Source: CAYXZQ01 sp964469935 (GTDB lineage: Archaea; Nanobdellota; Nanobdellia; Woesearchaeales; DSVV01). Taken from it: a stretch of DNA of 57,670 nt. Of the stretch, positions 14,863 through 22,367 are shown piece after piece. The notes under the pieces were generated by a model. The model was given only the letters and a program-made list of their open reading frames with translations, searched no databases and was not told the origin of the DNA. The stretch covers positions 1 through 57,670 of the forward strand of contig CAYXZQ010000005.1 in assembly GCA_964469935.1 (NCBI GenBank), read 5' to 3'. Numbering within the stretch: position 1 is the first letter of the stretch; each line of letters opens with the position of its first letter. A program made the translations under genes and the position numbers.

Positions 14863-15858
14863 TCATCTCGCATTGCCTGTATCTGTCTCGAACAGGTACA
14901 TCGGCAGGTAGGACCTCTTGTAATAGGTGAAGAAGTCTATGAGGTTGAAGCTCTCGATGAGGTCGCGGAATTCCCGCCTCATGCGCATGATTATGGCCCT
15001 GGTCCTCACAGAGCCCTCGGCCTCTATGTCGACTTCCAGGTCCCAGTCCCCGACAGTCTTGTTCGCCTGCACGATCTCCTTTGTCTTCTGGAGGTGCTCG
15101 TTGAGCTCCTTCTCGCGCTCTGCGCTGATGTTGTGCAGCCGCAAGAAAAGCCTGCACTTGTTGAGTCCCAGTGTGTCGGTGTCGAGTATGCTCTTGTAGC
15201 CCTTGATGACGTTTCTCTCCTCCAGGCCTGTCAGGACTGATTTTGCTGTCTTTATGTTGAGGCCGGACCTCTTTGCAAGCTCTGTCAGCCTCAGCTTCGG
15301 CTCGGCCAGGATGTTCTTTATCACCGCTTTTTCGTTAGGGCTGAAGTCTGCAAGCTCCCTGTCCCCGCCGATGATGACCTCTATGTTGGATGCCTCATGG
15401 CTGTTCGTGGTCAGCATAAAATTCCTCGGGAATAGGTATGATACGAGATTGAGGATTATCTTGTAGTCGTTGAGCGTGGGGAATATCTGCACTATCTTCT
15501 TGAGCTCCTTGTTGAATTTCGAGGGATTCGGGCAGAGGAATTCTGCGACGAGGTCGAACTCCCCTGTCAGCTCGTAGGTGGTGGTCACATACGGGTTTGA
15601 ATTGAGCTGGTTGAGTATCCTCTGCTTGTCGTTCTCGCTGATGTAGCCTCCTTTGAAATACACCCTGAAGAGGATAAGCCCGAAGTAGGAATAGTCGAAC
15701 ACGCAGAAAGGCTCCTTTATGATGCCGCTCTTTCCGAGGACAGAGATTGAATATTTAAGCCGCTGGGGGCTCTTTTTGAGACGGTTGGACATTTCCCTGA
15801 GGCCCATTCTTGAATTTTCTGTAACCATGTAGAGTAACTCGTAATCGTATTTTGCCAT
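14863..15858 (-). CDS. Tandem Lrp/AsnC-like transcription regulator
   Basis: The 331-residue protein holds two Lrp-like halves. Residues ~1-50 (LREMSNRLKKSPQRLKYSIS) and ~175-230 (LTELAKRSGLNIKTAKSVLT) are helix-turn-helix segments. Each is followed by an alpha/beta domain resembling RAM/ligand-sensing folds (TYELTGEFDLVAEF; TVGDWDLEVDIEAEG). Normal Lrp proteins have one copy in ~150 residues, so this is an internal duplication or fusion that would act as a pseudo-dimer. The start at 15858 is chosen because the frame before it is AT-rich promoter. It is divergent from the diadenylate-cyclase-like gene, and the shared 110-bp spacer suggests it controls itself, that gene, or both. Confidence 0.8.
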   Translation of the reverse strand: MAKYDYELLYMVTENSRMGLREMSNRLKKSPQRLKYSISVLGKSGIIKEPFCVFDYSYFGLILFRVYFKGGYISENDKQRILNQLNSNPYVTTTYELTGEFDLVAEFLCPNPSKFNKELKKIVQIFPTLNDYKIILNLVSYLFPRNFMLTTNSHEASNIEVIIGGDRELADFSPNEKAVIKNILAEPKLRLTELAKRSGLNIKTAKSVLTGLEERNVIKGYKSILDTDTLGLNKCRLFLRLHNISAEREKELNEHLQKTKEIVQANKTVGDWDLEVDIEAEGSVRTRAIIMRMRREFRDLIESFNLIDFFTYYKRSYLPMYLFETDTGNAR

Positions 15859-15871
15859 TTTTTGGCATATA

Positions 15872-15946
15872 TTTTTATTTATTAATAAATTTTTGCATTT
15901 TTTTGGAAAAAAATAAAAAACAATCATGGATAACTATAAATATAGG
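15872..15946. promoter_or_regulatory. Divergent promoter between Lrp-like regulator and DAC-like gene
   Basis: This spacer is almost pure A/T. A minus-strand box (ATTAATAAATAAA, ~15872-15891) lies ~25 nt from the regulator ATG at 15858. A plus-strand box (CTATAAATATAGG, 15934-15946) lies ~28 nt from ATG 15969. Both transcripts would be leaderless. Confidence 0.5.
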
Positions 15947-15968
15947 TAAATGTATATTAGTAGGTATC

Positions 15969-16616
15969 ATGTGTTTTGCTGATGATATTGAAGGAAGAGT
16001 AATGGGCTATGATGCTGATGGACCTGCGCCTGAAATAGTCGAGACCCTGATAGAAAAGCTCAACAAGGTCAAGTACGAGTTCAATGAGAGAAGGAAGAAA
16101 AGCCATGACTGGGATCCTGAGAAAAAATGCGGGGCAATGGTCGTAGTCGGCTACAGCCCGGATTCACATTCCGAGTATATCAAATATCTCAATGAAGACG
16201 TGATAGGTCCTGTCTATAAGCAGAATCCCGAGAGGACCCACATAAGCAATCCAGAGGCGCTTGACCTGCTCATGACCGCTGCGACAGAGACCGACGGGGC
16301 GATTCTGATGGATACTGAAGGTTATCTCCTTGCAAGCGGCTATGTGATCACAAACCTGTCTCTGGACGATATCGCTGTAGAGATGGGCAGGCCGAACAGC
16401 AGGCCTCTCTGGCAGAGATACAATTTCTCTTCAAAGGTCGGCACAAAGCACTGCTCAGCCGCGGCAGGCTCGTATGTGATGCCTGATGTCTATATCGTCA
16501 CCATGAGCGAGCAGAAGGAGGATCCTGTAATCAGGGTCCTCAAGCAGGGGCAGATAGTCAGCAGCCCCTATGATAGGGAATTGTCCCCTCCTCTTGAGAA
16601 CCTGATCCATATCTGA
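15969..16616 (+). CDS. DisA_N-like (diadenylate cyclase-fold) protein with altered signature
   Basis: The 215-residue protein ends in a domain with the diadenylate cyclase layout: the DGA motif (Asp109-Ala111, TDGAILMDTEGYLLASG), then GTKHCSAAAG at residues 158-167 where cyclases carry GTRHRxA, then a strand-rich end (YIVTMSEQKEDPVIRVLKQG). These enzymes join two ATP into c-di-AMP, as DacZ does in euryarchaea. Here both Arg of RHR are replaced (Lys160, Cys162), so activity is doubtful or the substrate differs. The first ~95 residues are a helical domain unknown to me. The start follows a TATA box by ~28 nt. The longer frame starting at 15852 would begin before the promoter. Confidence 0.65.
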   Translation: MCFADDIEGRVMGYDADGPAPEIVETLIEKLNKVKYEFNERRKKSHDWDPEKKCGAMVVVGYSPDSHSEYIKYLNEDVIGPVYKQNPERTHISNPEALDLLMTAATETDGAILMDTEGYLLASGYVITNLSLDDIAVEMGRPNSRPLWQRYNFSSKVGTKHCSAAAGSYVMPDVYIVTMSEQKEDPVIRVLKQGQIVSSPYDRELSPPLENLIHI

Positions 16617-16633
16617 AAGATATCGTGTTATTT

Positions 16634-17113
16634 TCACTTTCTCTTATACGTCAAAAAAGAATACTCCTCGTGCTTTTCCTCAGAGACGAGCTTCCACACA
16701 GACAAGTCTATATCCGGAAAGAACGTGTCAGCATCCTCTATGGTCCTGTGCACCCTTGTGAGCTCTATCGTGTCCGCGTCATCCATCGCGAGCCTGTAGA
16801 CCTCGGCCCCGCCGCATATGAAGACCTTTTCGCTGTCGTCCGCCCTTTCCAGGGCCTCTTCCCAGGAATGGACGACAATGGCGCCGGACGCTTCATACTG
16901 CCTGTCAGATGTCAGCACAATATTGAGGCGTCCGGGAAGCGGCCTCGCATTATCAGGAAGGGACTCGAATGTCTTCCTGCCCATTATGCAGGGATGGCCC
17001 ATTGTCATCTTCTTGAAGCGCGAGAAATCCTCAGGTATGTGCCAGGGTATGGTCCCTCCTTTTCCGATCGCATTGTTATCGGATACGGCGACGATCAGCA
17101 CCATCTCTGACAT
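16634..17113 (-). CDS. folA: Dihydrofolate reductase
   Basis: The 159-residue protein reduces dihydrofolate with NADPH. Family marks run in order: IVAVSDNNAIGKGGTIPWHIPEDF with the catalytic acidic residue in IPEDF, the NADPH-binding MGRKTFESLP, LPGRLNIVLTS, and FICGGAEVYRLAM. Its ATG overlaps the thyA stop by one base (TGATG), so it is translated with thyA and regenerates the folate that ThyA oxidises. DHFR is patchy in archaea. The thyA-folA pair is typical of bacteria and some archaea, so transfer is possible but not shown here. Confidence 0.95.
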   Translation of the reverse strand: MSEMVLIVAVSDNNAIGKGGTIPWHIPEDFSRFKKMTMGHPCIMGRKTFESLPDNARPLPGRLNIVLTSDRQYEASGAIVVHSWEEALERADDSEKVFICGGAEVYRLAMDDADTIELTRVHRTIEDADTFFPDIDLSVWKLVSEEKHEEYSFLTYKRK

Positions 17114-17979
17114 CAGACAGCCACCTCGAAGCTGATTCTCGGGTGGTGGTCGTAGCCGACTACCTCTGTGTCGGTGTATTTCCAGTCGAATATCGATGTG
17201 AAGCTATTTGTCCTGACCTTGGGCAGGGGAAAGGGCTTCCTGTTGAGCTGCAGTCTCAGGCCGTCCACGTGATTGAGGTAGATGTGGGTATCGGCGAGAA
17301 AGCCGACGAGCTTCCCTTCCTTGTACCCTGTCTCTTTTGCAAGAAGGTGCAGCATCAGGCCGTAGCTCGCTATGTTGAAAGGTACACCCAGCGCGACATC
17401 GCAGGACCTCTGGTTCCAGAGCAGGTTCAGCCTTCCGTTTAGCACGGTCACCTGGAAACCGTAATGGCAGAATGGCGGGAGAACCTTGCCCACGTCCATC
17501 GGGTTCCACGCCATGCATATCATCCTCCTGTCGCTCGGGTCTTTCTTGAGGGTGTCGACGATTTTTTTGAGCTGGTCGATTCCTTTTCCCTTGGGCTTCT
17601 TGTCGAATCCCGTGTATTTTGCGCCGAAATTCCTCCACTGCCATCCGTATAGAGGCCCGAGGTCCCTCTCTTCCATCATCCTCTTCTTCGTTGCCTCGTC
17701 ATGAGCATACGGGATGATTGCCGGGCTGCACCATTCGTCCCATATGTGATTGTTGCGTTCCTGCAGCCATCTCTTGTCGGTTATGCCCTTGATGAAGAAC
17801 TCGAGCTCTGATGCGACTAGCCTCATGGGAACGCTTTTCGTGGTCACAAGCGGGAATCCGTCCGCCATGTCGTGCTCGAAGATGGCCCCGGCAATAGCGA
17901 TCGTGCCGACCCCTGTCCTGTCCTCTTTTTTCACTCCCTCGTCAAACACTTTCTGAACAATGTCAAGGTATGCCTTCAT
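17113..17979 (-). CDS. thyA: Thymidylate synthase
   Basis: The 288-residue ThyA methylates dUMP to dTMP with methylene-tetrahydrofolate. The catalytic Cys171 is in LPPFCHYGFQV. The dUMP-binding NQRSCDVALGVPFNIASYG, the YGWQWRNFG segment and the DTHIYLNHVD site are present. The start has a GGGGTGG site upstream and a TTTATATTAC box at ~18014-18028. It heads the two-gene thyA-folA operon. A second, more distant member of the fold is encoded immediately upstream (18044-19387), which is unusual. Confidence 0.95.
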   Translation of the reverse strand: MKAYLDIVQKVFDEGVKKEDRTGVGTIAIAGAIFEHDMADGFPLVTTKSVPMRLVASELEFFIKGITDKRWLQERNNHIWDEWCSPAIIPYAHDEATKKRMMEERDLGPLYGWQWRNFGAKYTGFDKKPKGKGIDQLKKIVDTLKKDPSDRRMICMAWNPMDVGKVLPPFCHYGFQVTVLNGRLNLLWNQRSCDVALGVPFNIASYGLMLHLLAKETGYKEGKLVGFLADTHIYLNHVDGLRLQLNRKPFPLPKVRTNSFTSIFDWKYTDTEVVGYDHHPRISFEVAV

Positions 17980-18043
17980 TTTCCACCCCTGCGAAAAATG
18001 GGAGAAAGGAGTAATATAAATAAGTTTTTATGCCTCAGGCTAT

Positions 18044-19387
18044 TCACACATCGCTCATGTACAGGTGTGCTGAGAAATCAGTGAGCACGAGCGGGCCCCT
18101 GGCAAACCCTGTCTTTCCTGCGACATGCTGGTGAAGGGTGCCCAGGGCATATAGGTTCGGGACGAATGCCCCCTCGCCTTCCATGAGCCTGCCTTCCTTT
18201 GTCACTGTCGCTATGTGCTGGCTCCTGTAGGCAGAGTGCATCTCGAGTTTCTTTCCCCTGACCACGAACCAGATGAAGTCAAGGCAGGGCGGACTGCTTG
18301 TGTCAATATCCTTTTCCGGGTCCCAGAGGGTTATCATGCACCTTCTCGTGTTCGGGTTCTTCTTCAGGACCGCAATCGCCCTGTCCACCTGGTTGCCCCA
18401 TCTCCTAAATATCCTGTCATGGTAGGTGTAGGCGAACTCGTCAAGCTTCTCGCCGGTCCCGTCCATGAACTCGCTGACGTATTTCTTTATGTAATCCTCG
18501 GAGAAATGCTCAGGTATCTTCTGCAGCACGTCCCTGATCGTCACGCTGAACGAGCGGGACTCCATGGTTATGACCCCTCTCTGGTCCCTGAACATGTCGC
18601 CTTTCTCGTACACGAATGCAGTCACCATCTCCAGTGCGTCGACCAGGTTGTCGGCGTGGACTGTCTGGCCAAGAGGGAGCCTTGAATATTTCTCTATGAA
18701 TTTCACCTTCTTTGCTGTCGTCGACAAATCAAGCTTGTATGGCTTGTCGAACCTGGCACCGTCATCATATAATCTTTTGTTCTTTATGACCTGCGAATAG
18801 AATTCCACGTCATCAGGCACAGGGGTCGCATCCTTTGGCCATTCAATCATGCACCTCACGAGCTCCTGTGTCCTTTCGAAATCCCCGATGTTCCTGATGA
18901 CGACGAGATCGCACTGCCTCCTGACCCTCTCAAGGGCGTCAAGGGGAACCTGCTCGAATTTCGGGTTGGGCGACTTCGAGCCGATGATTATCCCATTGCC
19001 GTCGACACCGTTCTTCCAGAAATTAGTGAGCGCCTCCGCGAGGAGATGGCCGTTGTCCCTGAGCCCGAACACGAGGAGCACCAGCTTGTTGATGTTGGGG
19101 TTTGCGAGGATGTTTGCAAAGACGTACCTGGCGCCGTTAGTGGTCTTCCAGAGCCCAGCCATGTTGGCATAGCTGGAAATCTTCTGGAAGAATTCCATGA
19201 CATCTTCGGGCGGCCTGTCGCTCTTCCAGGTATACACGAATCCTGCTGCGATGTTTGAGGAGGGGTTTCCCATGATCACGTCGTCGGAGGAGAACAGCTG
19301 CATCTTCGGCAGCTCGTCAGGCTCGAATTTCATCTTCTTTATGTCTTTTTTCAGGAAAGGGTCCCTGCCTATCTTCTCGATTCTCAT
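18044..19387 (-). CDS. DUF4346 (MtrA-like) domain fused to an archaeal thymidylate-synthase-like domain
   Basis: The 447-residue protein has two parts. Residues ~25-185 match DUF4346, the domain related to the tetrahydromethanopterin methyltransferase MtrA (NIAAGFVYTWKSDR; NPNINKLVLLVFGLRDNGH; NGVDGNGIIIGSKSPNP). Residues ~200-447 have the thymidylate synthase/hydroxymethylase fold as in methanogen-type enzymes (NTRRCMITLWDPEKDI; the likely nucleophile in SPPCLDFIWFVV; HSAYRSQHIA; NLYALGTLHQHVA; FSAHLYM). A one-carbon transfer to a pyrimidine nucleotide with a pterin carrier is inferred. The start at 19387 was chosen because upstream frame overlaps a divergent gene and its promoter. It lies 64 bases upstream of thyA. 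Confidence 0.75.
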   Translation of the reverse strand: MRIEKIGRDPFLKKDIKKMKFEPDELPKMQLFSSDDVIMGNPSSNIAAGFVYTWKSDRPPEDVMEFFQKISSYANMAGLWKTTNGARYVFANILANPNINKLVLLVFGLRDNGHLLAEALTNFWKNGVDGNGIIIGSKSPNPKFEQVPLDALERVRRQCDLVVIRNIGDFERTQELVRCMIEWPKDATPVPDDVEFYSQVIKNKRLYDDGARFDKPYKLDLSTTAKKVKFIEKYSRLPLGQTVHADNLVDALEMVTAFVYEKGDMFRDQRGVITMESRSFSVTIRDVLQKIPEHFSEDYIKKYVSEFMDGTGEKLDEFAYTYHDRIFRRWGNQVDRAIAVLKKNPNTRRCMITLWDPEKDIDTSSPPCLDFIWFVVRGKKLEMHSAYRSQHIATVTKEGRLMEGEGAFVPNLYALGTLHQHVAGKTGFARGPLVLTDFSAHLYMSDV

Positions 19388-19399
19388 CGTCGAATGAAA

Positions 19400-19410
19400 A
19401 AATATAAAAC
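19400..19410 (+). promoter_or_regulatory. TATA box of P-loop kinase gene
   Basis: AAATATAAAAC is centred ~28 nt before ATG 19433. The opposite strand has a TTTTTATG box ~28 nt from the 19387 start, making a compact 45-bp divergent promoter. Confidence 0.45.
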
Positions 19411-19432
19411 ATAAAAACTTTTCCTTTGGCCC

Positions 19433-20011
19433 ATGAAAGTAATCGCCGTAGTCGGGATGTGCGGCTCGGGCAAGAGCGTGGTCGCGGACATGCTCAGCAA
19501 AAGAGGCCTGGGCTTTCTCAGGTTCGGCCAGCTGACCCTTGACATAGTCAGGGAGAAGGGCCTCGAGCCCACTGAGGAGAACGAGCGTCCCATCAGGGAA
19601 GGGCTCAGGAAGGAGCATGGCATGGCAGCATTCGCCATACTCAACATCCCGAAGATAGACAGGCTTCTTGAGAAGGGAAGTGTCGTGGTCGACGGCCTGT
19701 ACAGCTGGGAGGAGTATCTCGAGATGAAGAGGAAGTACGGCAGCGATTTCATCACCCTGGCAGTATACGCATCGCCCGCGACCAGGTATTCGAGGCTCTC
19801 GGCCAGGAAGTTCGACAGCAGCAAGGACAAGGAGATGAGGTTCCGGCCCCAGACCCCGGAACAGTCCAGGTCAAGGGACCATGCAGAGATAGAGAACATG
19901 AGCAAGGCCGGGCCGATTGCGATGGCAGACTACACGATTGTCAACGAAGGCAGCATGGAGGACCTGGAAGCACAATTCAACAGGTTTTCAGGACTTTTTC
20001 TTTCGAGGTGA
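19433..20011 (+). CDS. UPF0200-like P-loop nucleotide kinase
   Basis: The 192-residue protein starts MKVIAVVGMCGSGKSVVADM, a Walker A P-loop at residues 8-15. It continues as a small NMP-kinase/dephospho-CoA-kinase-like fold (RFGQLTLDIVREKGL; VVVDGLYSWEEYL; ASPATRYSRLSARKFD; MADYTIVNEGS). This pattern is the archaeal UPF0200 group, whose substrate is not settled. The leaderless promoter is shared with the divergent DUF4346-TS gene. Its 3' end overlaps the convergent DUF167 gene by 35 bases. Confidence 0.75.
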   Translation: MKVIAVVGMCGSGKSVVADMLSKRGLGFLRFGQLTLDIVREKGLEPTEENERPIREGLRKEHGMAAFAILNIPKIDRLLEKGSVVVDGLYSWEEYLEMKRKYGSDFITLAVYASPATRYSRLSARKFDSSKDKEMRFRPQTPEQSRSRDHAEIENMSKAGPIAMADYTIVNEGSMEDLEAQFNRFSGLFLSR

Positions 20012-20225
20012 GCCCTGATTTTATCGACACCTTCTTTTTCAGCCTCTTTGAGAAATACCTGACGAGCTCGGCATTGGCTTTGCCCTTGTCAGCAGGCGCC
20101 TTGACATTTACCCTGAACGCCTGCCTGTCCTCATCCCATCCTTTTATCTCTGTCCGTGAAGAATTCGGCCTGGCTATTATGCGGATATATTTCCCACTGA
20201 GACGCTCGTCATCCATCGGGCTCAT
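19977..20225 (-). CDS. DUF167 (YggU-like) protein
   Basis: The 82-residue protein has the DUF167 pattern: IIARPNSSRTEIKGWDEDRQ, then FRVNVKAPADKGKANAELV and SIKSGLTSKEKVL. The family is small, conserved across all domains and without a settled function. Its ATG overlaps the stop of the upstream gene (ATGA), so it is coupled to it. The end overlaps the convergent kinase gene. Confidence 0.85.
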   Translation of the reverse strand: MSPMDDERLSGKYIRIIARPNSSRTEIKGWDEDRQAFRVNVKAPADKGKANAELVRYFSKRLKKKVSIKSGLTSKEKVLKTC

Positions 20226-20539
20226 TCCATCGCTGACTCGACTTTCTTGAGAACTTTGTCCACTGCAAACATCAGGTTAAGGTGTGTGACTTCAGCATTG
20301 TAGTTCTTGTCAGCGACAAGCAGGGCGCGAAGCTCATGCTTTCCCGTCGACTCGCTTTCCTCGCTGGTGTGTATCTTCTTGAGGGTCACTGTCAGGCTCT
20401 GGAATTTCGGGTTCTTCTCGCTGACCTTCTTGACGAAACTGCCGATTATCTTCTTGATGATAATCATGCTCCCGCCATCGATGTCCTTGAAGCCAGAAAG
20501 ACGGATGCTCCCCCCAAGCTCGATTGTTTCTTCAGCCAT
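20222..20539 (-). CDS. Conserved-looking hypothetical protein, 105 aa
   Basis: A soluble alpha/beta protein without membrane segments (IELGGSIRLSGFKDIDGGSM; SLTVTLKKIHTSEESES; HELRALLVADKNYNAEVTHL). The strand-rich middle and C-terminal helix (LMFAVDKVLKKVESAM) suggest a small folded domain, but I recognise no family. A minus-strand TATATATAAAG box lies ~35 nt upstream. It is the first gene of a two-gene unit with the DUF167 gene. Confidence 0.7.
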   Translation of the reverse strand: MAEETIELGGSIRLSGFKDIDGGSMIIIKKIIGSFVKKVSEKNPKFQSLTVTLKKIHTSEESESTGKHELRALLVADKNYNAEVTHLNLMFAVDKVLKKVESAME

Positions 20540-20646
20540 ATTAGATACTTCTGCACGCGAAAATGTAACTTTATATATAATAATGATTGCAATTGATATT
20601 TAAAAATTTTTCGAGTCCACTCTTAGAATTCTCCATCTTCAGCCTG

Positions 20647-21021
20647 TCAGAGGCGCGTTTTGTCGAATTCCCGCCTGACAGCCTCTTTGTATTTATCAAT
20701 GGCCTCGCCCGGGATGTAGTTATGCTCCTTTATAAAAGAGAATGCCTCTTCGAAATCATCCATGGCAAGGGCATTCTCAAGGCCTATTACCCCTGTCCCT
20801 GTCCCGTCGATCTCAATGACTCTCGACTTTATGAAGCTGATTGCGTCCTTCGGGCAGATGGGCTTGCAGGAGTCGCATCCTTCGAGGCATGCATCAGGAT
20901 TCTCAACTATGGGCCTTCTGCCCTGCCTTGAATAAACCTTCTGCGGGCAGAAATTCAGGCACTTGAAGCAGTCATCCATGCACCTGCCGGAATCTATCAC
21001 CGGGAACCAGTCAGCTGCCAT
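20647..21021 (-). CDS. Ferredoxin-like 4Fe-4S protein
   Basis: The 124-residue protein from MAADWFPVIDSGRC carries two Cys clusters. CMDDCFKCLNFCPQKV is a CxxxCxxCxxxCP variant, and CLEGCDSCKPICPKDA repeats the same spacing. Both have an extra residue compared with the usual CxxCxxC, a pattern seen in some archaeal ferredoxins. The C-terminal ~55 residues are helical without Cys. It probably carries electrons for an unidentified enzyme. The TATA box lies ~26 nt before the ATG, in a promoter region shared with the divergent radical SAM methylthiotransferase, itself an iron-sulfur enzyme. Confidence 0.85.
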   Translation of the reverse strand: MAADWFPVIDSGRCMDDCFKCLNFCPQKVYSRQGRRPIVENPDACLEGCDSCKPICPKDAISFIKSRVIEIDGTGTGVIGLENALAMDDFEEAFSFIKEHNYIPGEAIDKYKEAVRREFDKTRL

Positions 21022-21040
21022 TATAATATATAACATTCCC

Positions 21041-21083
21041 TATGTTATAAAACTTTCGCCGGGCTCCGAAACTGTTTTATAAC
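21041..21083. promoter_or_regulatory. Divergent promoter, ferredoxin / methylthiotransferase
   Basis: A minus-strand TTTTATAACATA (21041-21053) is ~26 nt from ATG 21021, and a plus-strand TTTTATAAC (21075-21083) is ~26 nt from ATG 21105. The two boxes are nearly the same sequence, so co-regulation is plausible. Confidence 0.6.
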
Positions 21084-21104
21084 AAATTCCATTCCTGCAG
21101 CAGC

Positions 21105-22367
21105 ATGACAAGGGTGTATTTCAAGACATTCGGCTGCTCGCTCAACATCTCTGATACAGAGGCGATGGAGGGGCTGCTTGCAGACTTGGGCTATGAGATG
21201 GTCGATGAGCCTCAAAAGTCCGAAGTGATAGTCATCAACACCTGCGCTGTGAAAAAGCCCACAGAGAACAGGGTCCTGAGATATCTCAGGGAGGCTGAGT
21301 CGATGCGCAGGCCGATAGTCATAACAGGCTGCATGGCCCAGGCTATGCCGGAGAAGTTCAAGCAGCATTCCTTGCTAGGCCCTGACAACCTTGGAAGCAT
21401 AGCCGAGATAATCGAGGAGACCATGCACGGCAATCCGCAGGTGATGCTCGATAGGGCTGACAGCCCAAGGCTGGGCCTTCCCAGACTCAGGAAGAACAGG
21501 ATTATAGAGATAATACCCATATCCAGGGGATGCAAAGGCGAATGCTCGTACTGCATCGTCAGGCAGGCCCGGGGAGGATTTAGGAGCTATCCCAAGGAAG
21601 ACGTCGTGCGCCAGGCTGAAATGGCAGTTGCGAAAGGGGCGAAGGAGCTCTGGCTCACTGCCCAGGACACCGGCTGCTATGGCATGGACATAGGCTCGTC
21701 GCTCACAGTGCTGCTCGAAGAGATAACCAAGATAGAAGGCGATTTCTTCATCCGGGTCGGCATGATGAACCCCGACCATGCGAAACGGATGCTCGACGGG
21801 CTTGCCAGGGTCTTTCAGAATGAGAAGCTCTTCAGGTTCCTCCATGTGCCTGTCCAGTCAGGTAATGACAGGGTCCTTGAAAAGATGAAAAGGAGGTATA
21901 CTGCTGAAGATTTCAGGGATATCGTCAGCAGGATCAGGCAGGAGATACCTGACATCACCATCGCGACTGACATAATCTGCGGGTTTCCCGGCGAGACAGA
22001 GCAGGAGTTCAATGATTCGGTGCGCCTGGTGGAAGAGCTCAGGCCGGATGTCCTGAACATTTCCCGGTTCTGGTCGAGGCCGAAGACAAGGGCTGCTAAA
22101 CTGTTTCCCCTGTCAGGGGAGGTGACCAAGAACAGGAGCAGGAAGCTGACGAGCGCATTTTCATGGACAGGGTTCGAGACCAACAAGAAGTGGAGGAACT
22201 GGGAGGGCCCAATAATCATCGATGAGGAAGGAAAGGGCGGCTCATGGGTCGGCAGGAACAGCTCATACAAGCAGGTCATAGTCGATGGAAATTACAGGCT
22301 CGGGCAGAAGGTAAATGTGAAGATAGAGCATGTCACGGCCCATGACCTCAGGGCAAGGGAAGCCTAG
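21105..22367 (+). CDS. tRNA (N6-threonylcarbamoyladenosine-37) methylthiotransferase, CDKAL1/MtaB type
   Basis: The 420-residue radical SAM enzyme adds a methylthio group to t6A37 in tRNA. The N-terminal domain holds the auxiliary cluster Cys (FKTFGCSLNISDTE; VINTCAVKKPTENR; VITGCMAQAMP). The radical SAM motif is SRGCKGECSYCIVRQARG. A C-terminal TRAM domain follows (SWVGRNSSYKQVIVDG through VNVKIEHVTAHDLRA). Order and length are standard for the archaeal/eukaryotic e-MtaB group. Its TAG stop interlocks with the stop of the convergent aldolase gene. Confidence 0.92.
   Translation: MTRVYFKTFGCSLNISDTEAMEGLLADLGYEMVDEPQKSEVIVINTCAVKKPTENRVLRYLREAESMRRPIVITGCMAQAMPEKFKQHSLLGPDNLGSIAEIIEETMHGNPQVMLDRADSPRLGLPRLRKNRIIEIIPISRGCKGECSYCIVRQARGGFRSYPKEDVVRQAEMAVAKGAKELWLTAQDTGCYGMDIGSSLTVLLEEITKIEGDFFIRVGMMNPDHAKRMLDGLARVFQNEKLFRFLHVPVQSGNDRVLEKMKRRYTAEDFRDIVSRIRQEIPDITIATDIICGFPGETEQEFNDSVRLVEELRPDVLNISRFWSRPKTRAAKLFPLSGEVTKNRSRKLTSAFSWTGFETNKKWRNWEGPIIIDEEGKGGSWVGRNSSYKQVIVDGNYRLGQKVNVKIEHVTAHDLRAREA

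Noticed and set aside
19388..19618. 77-codon N-terminal extension of the DUF4346-thymidylate-synthase gene
   Set aside because: It would overlap the divergent kinase gene and the shared promoter, and has no domain content.
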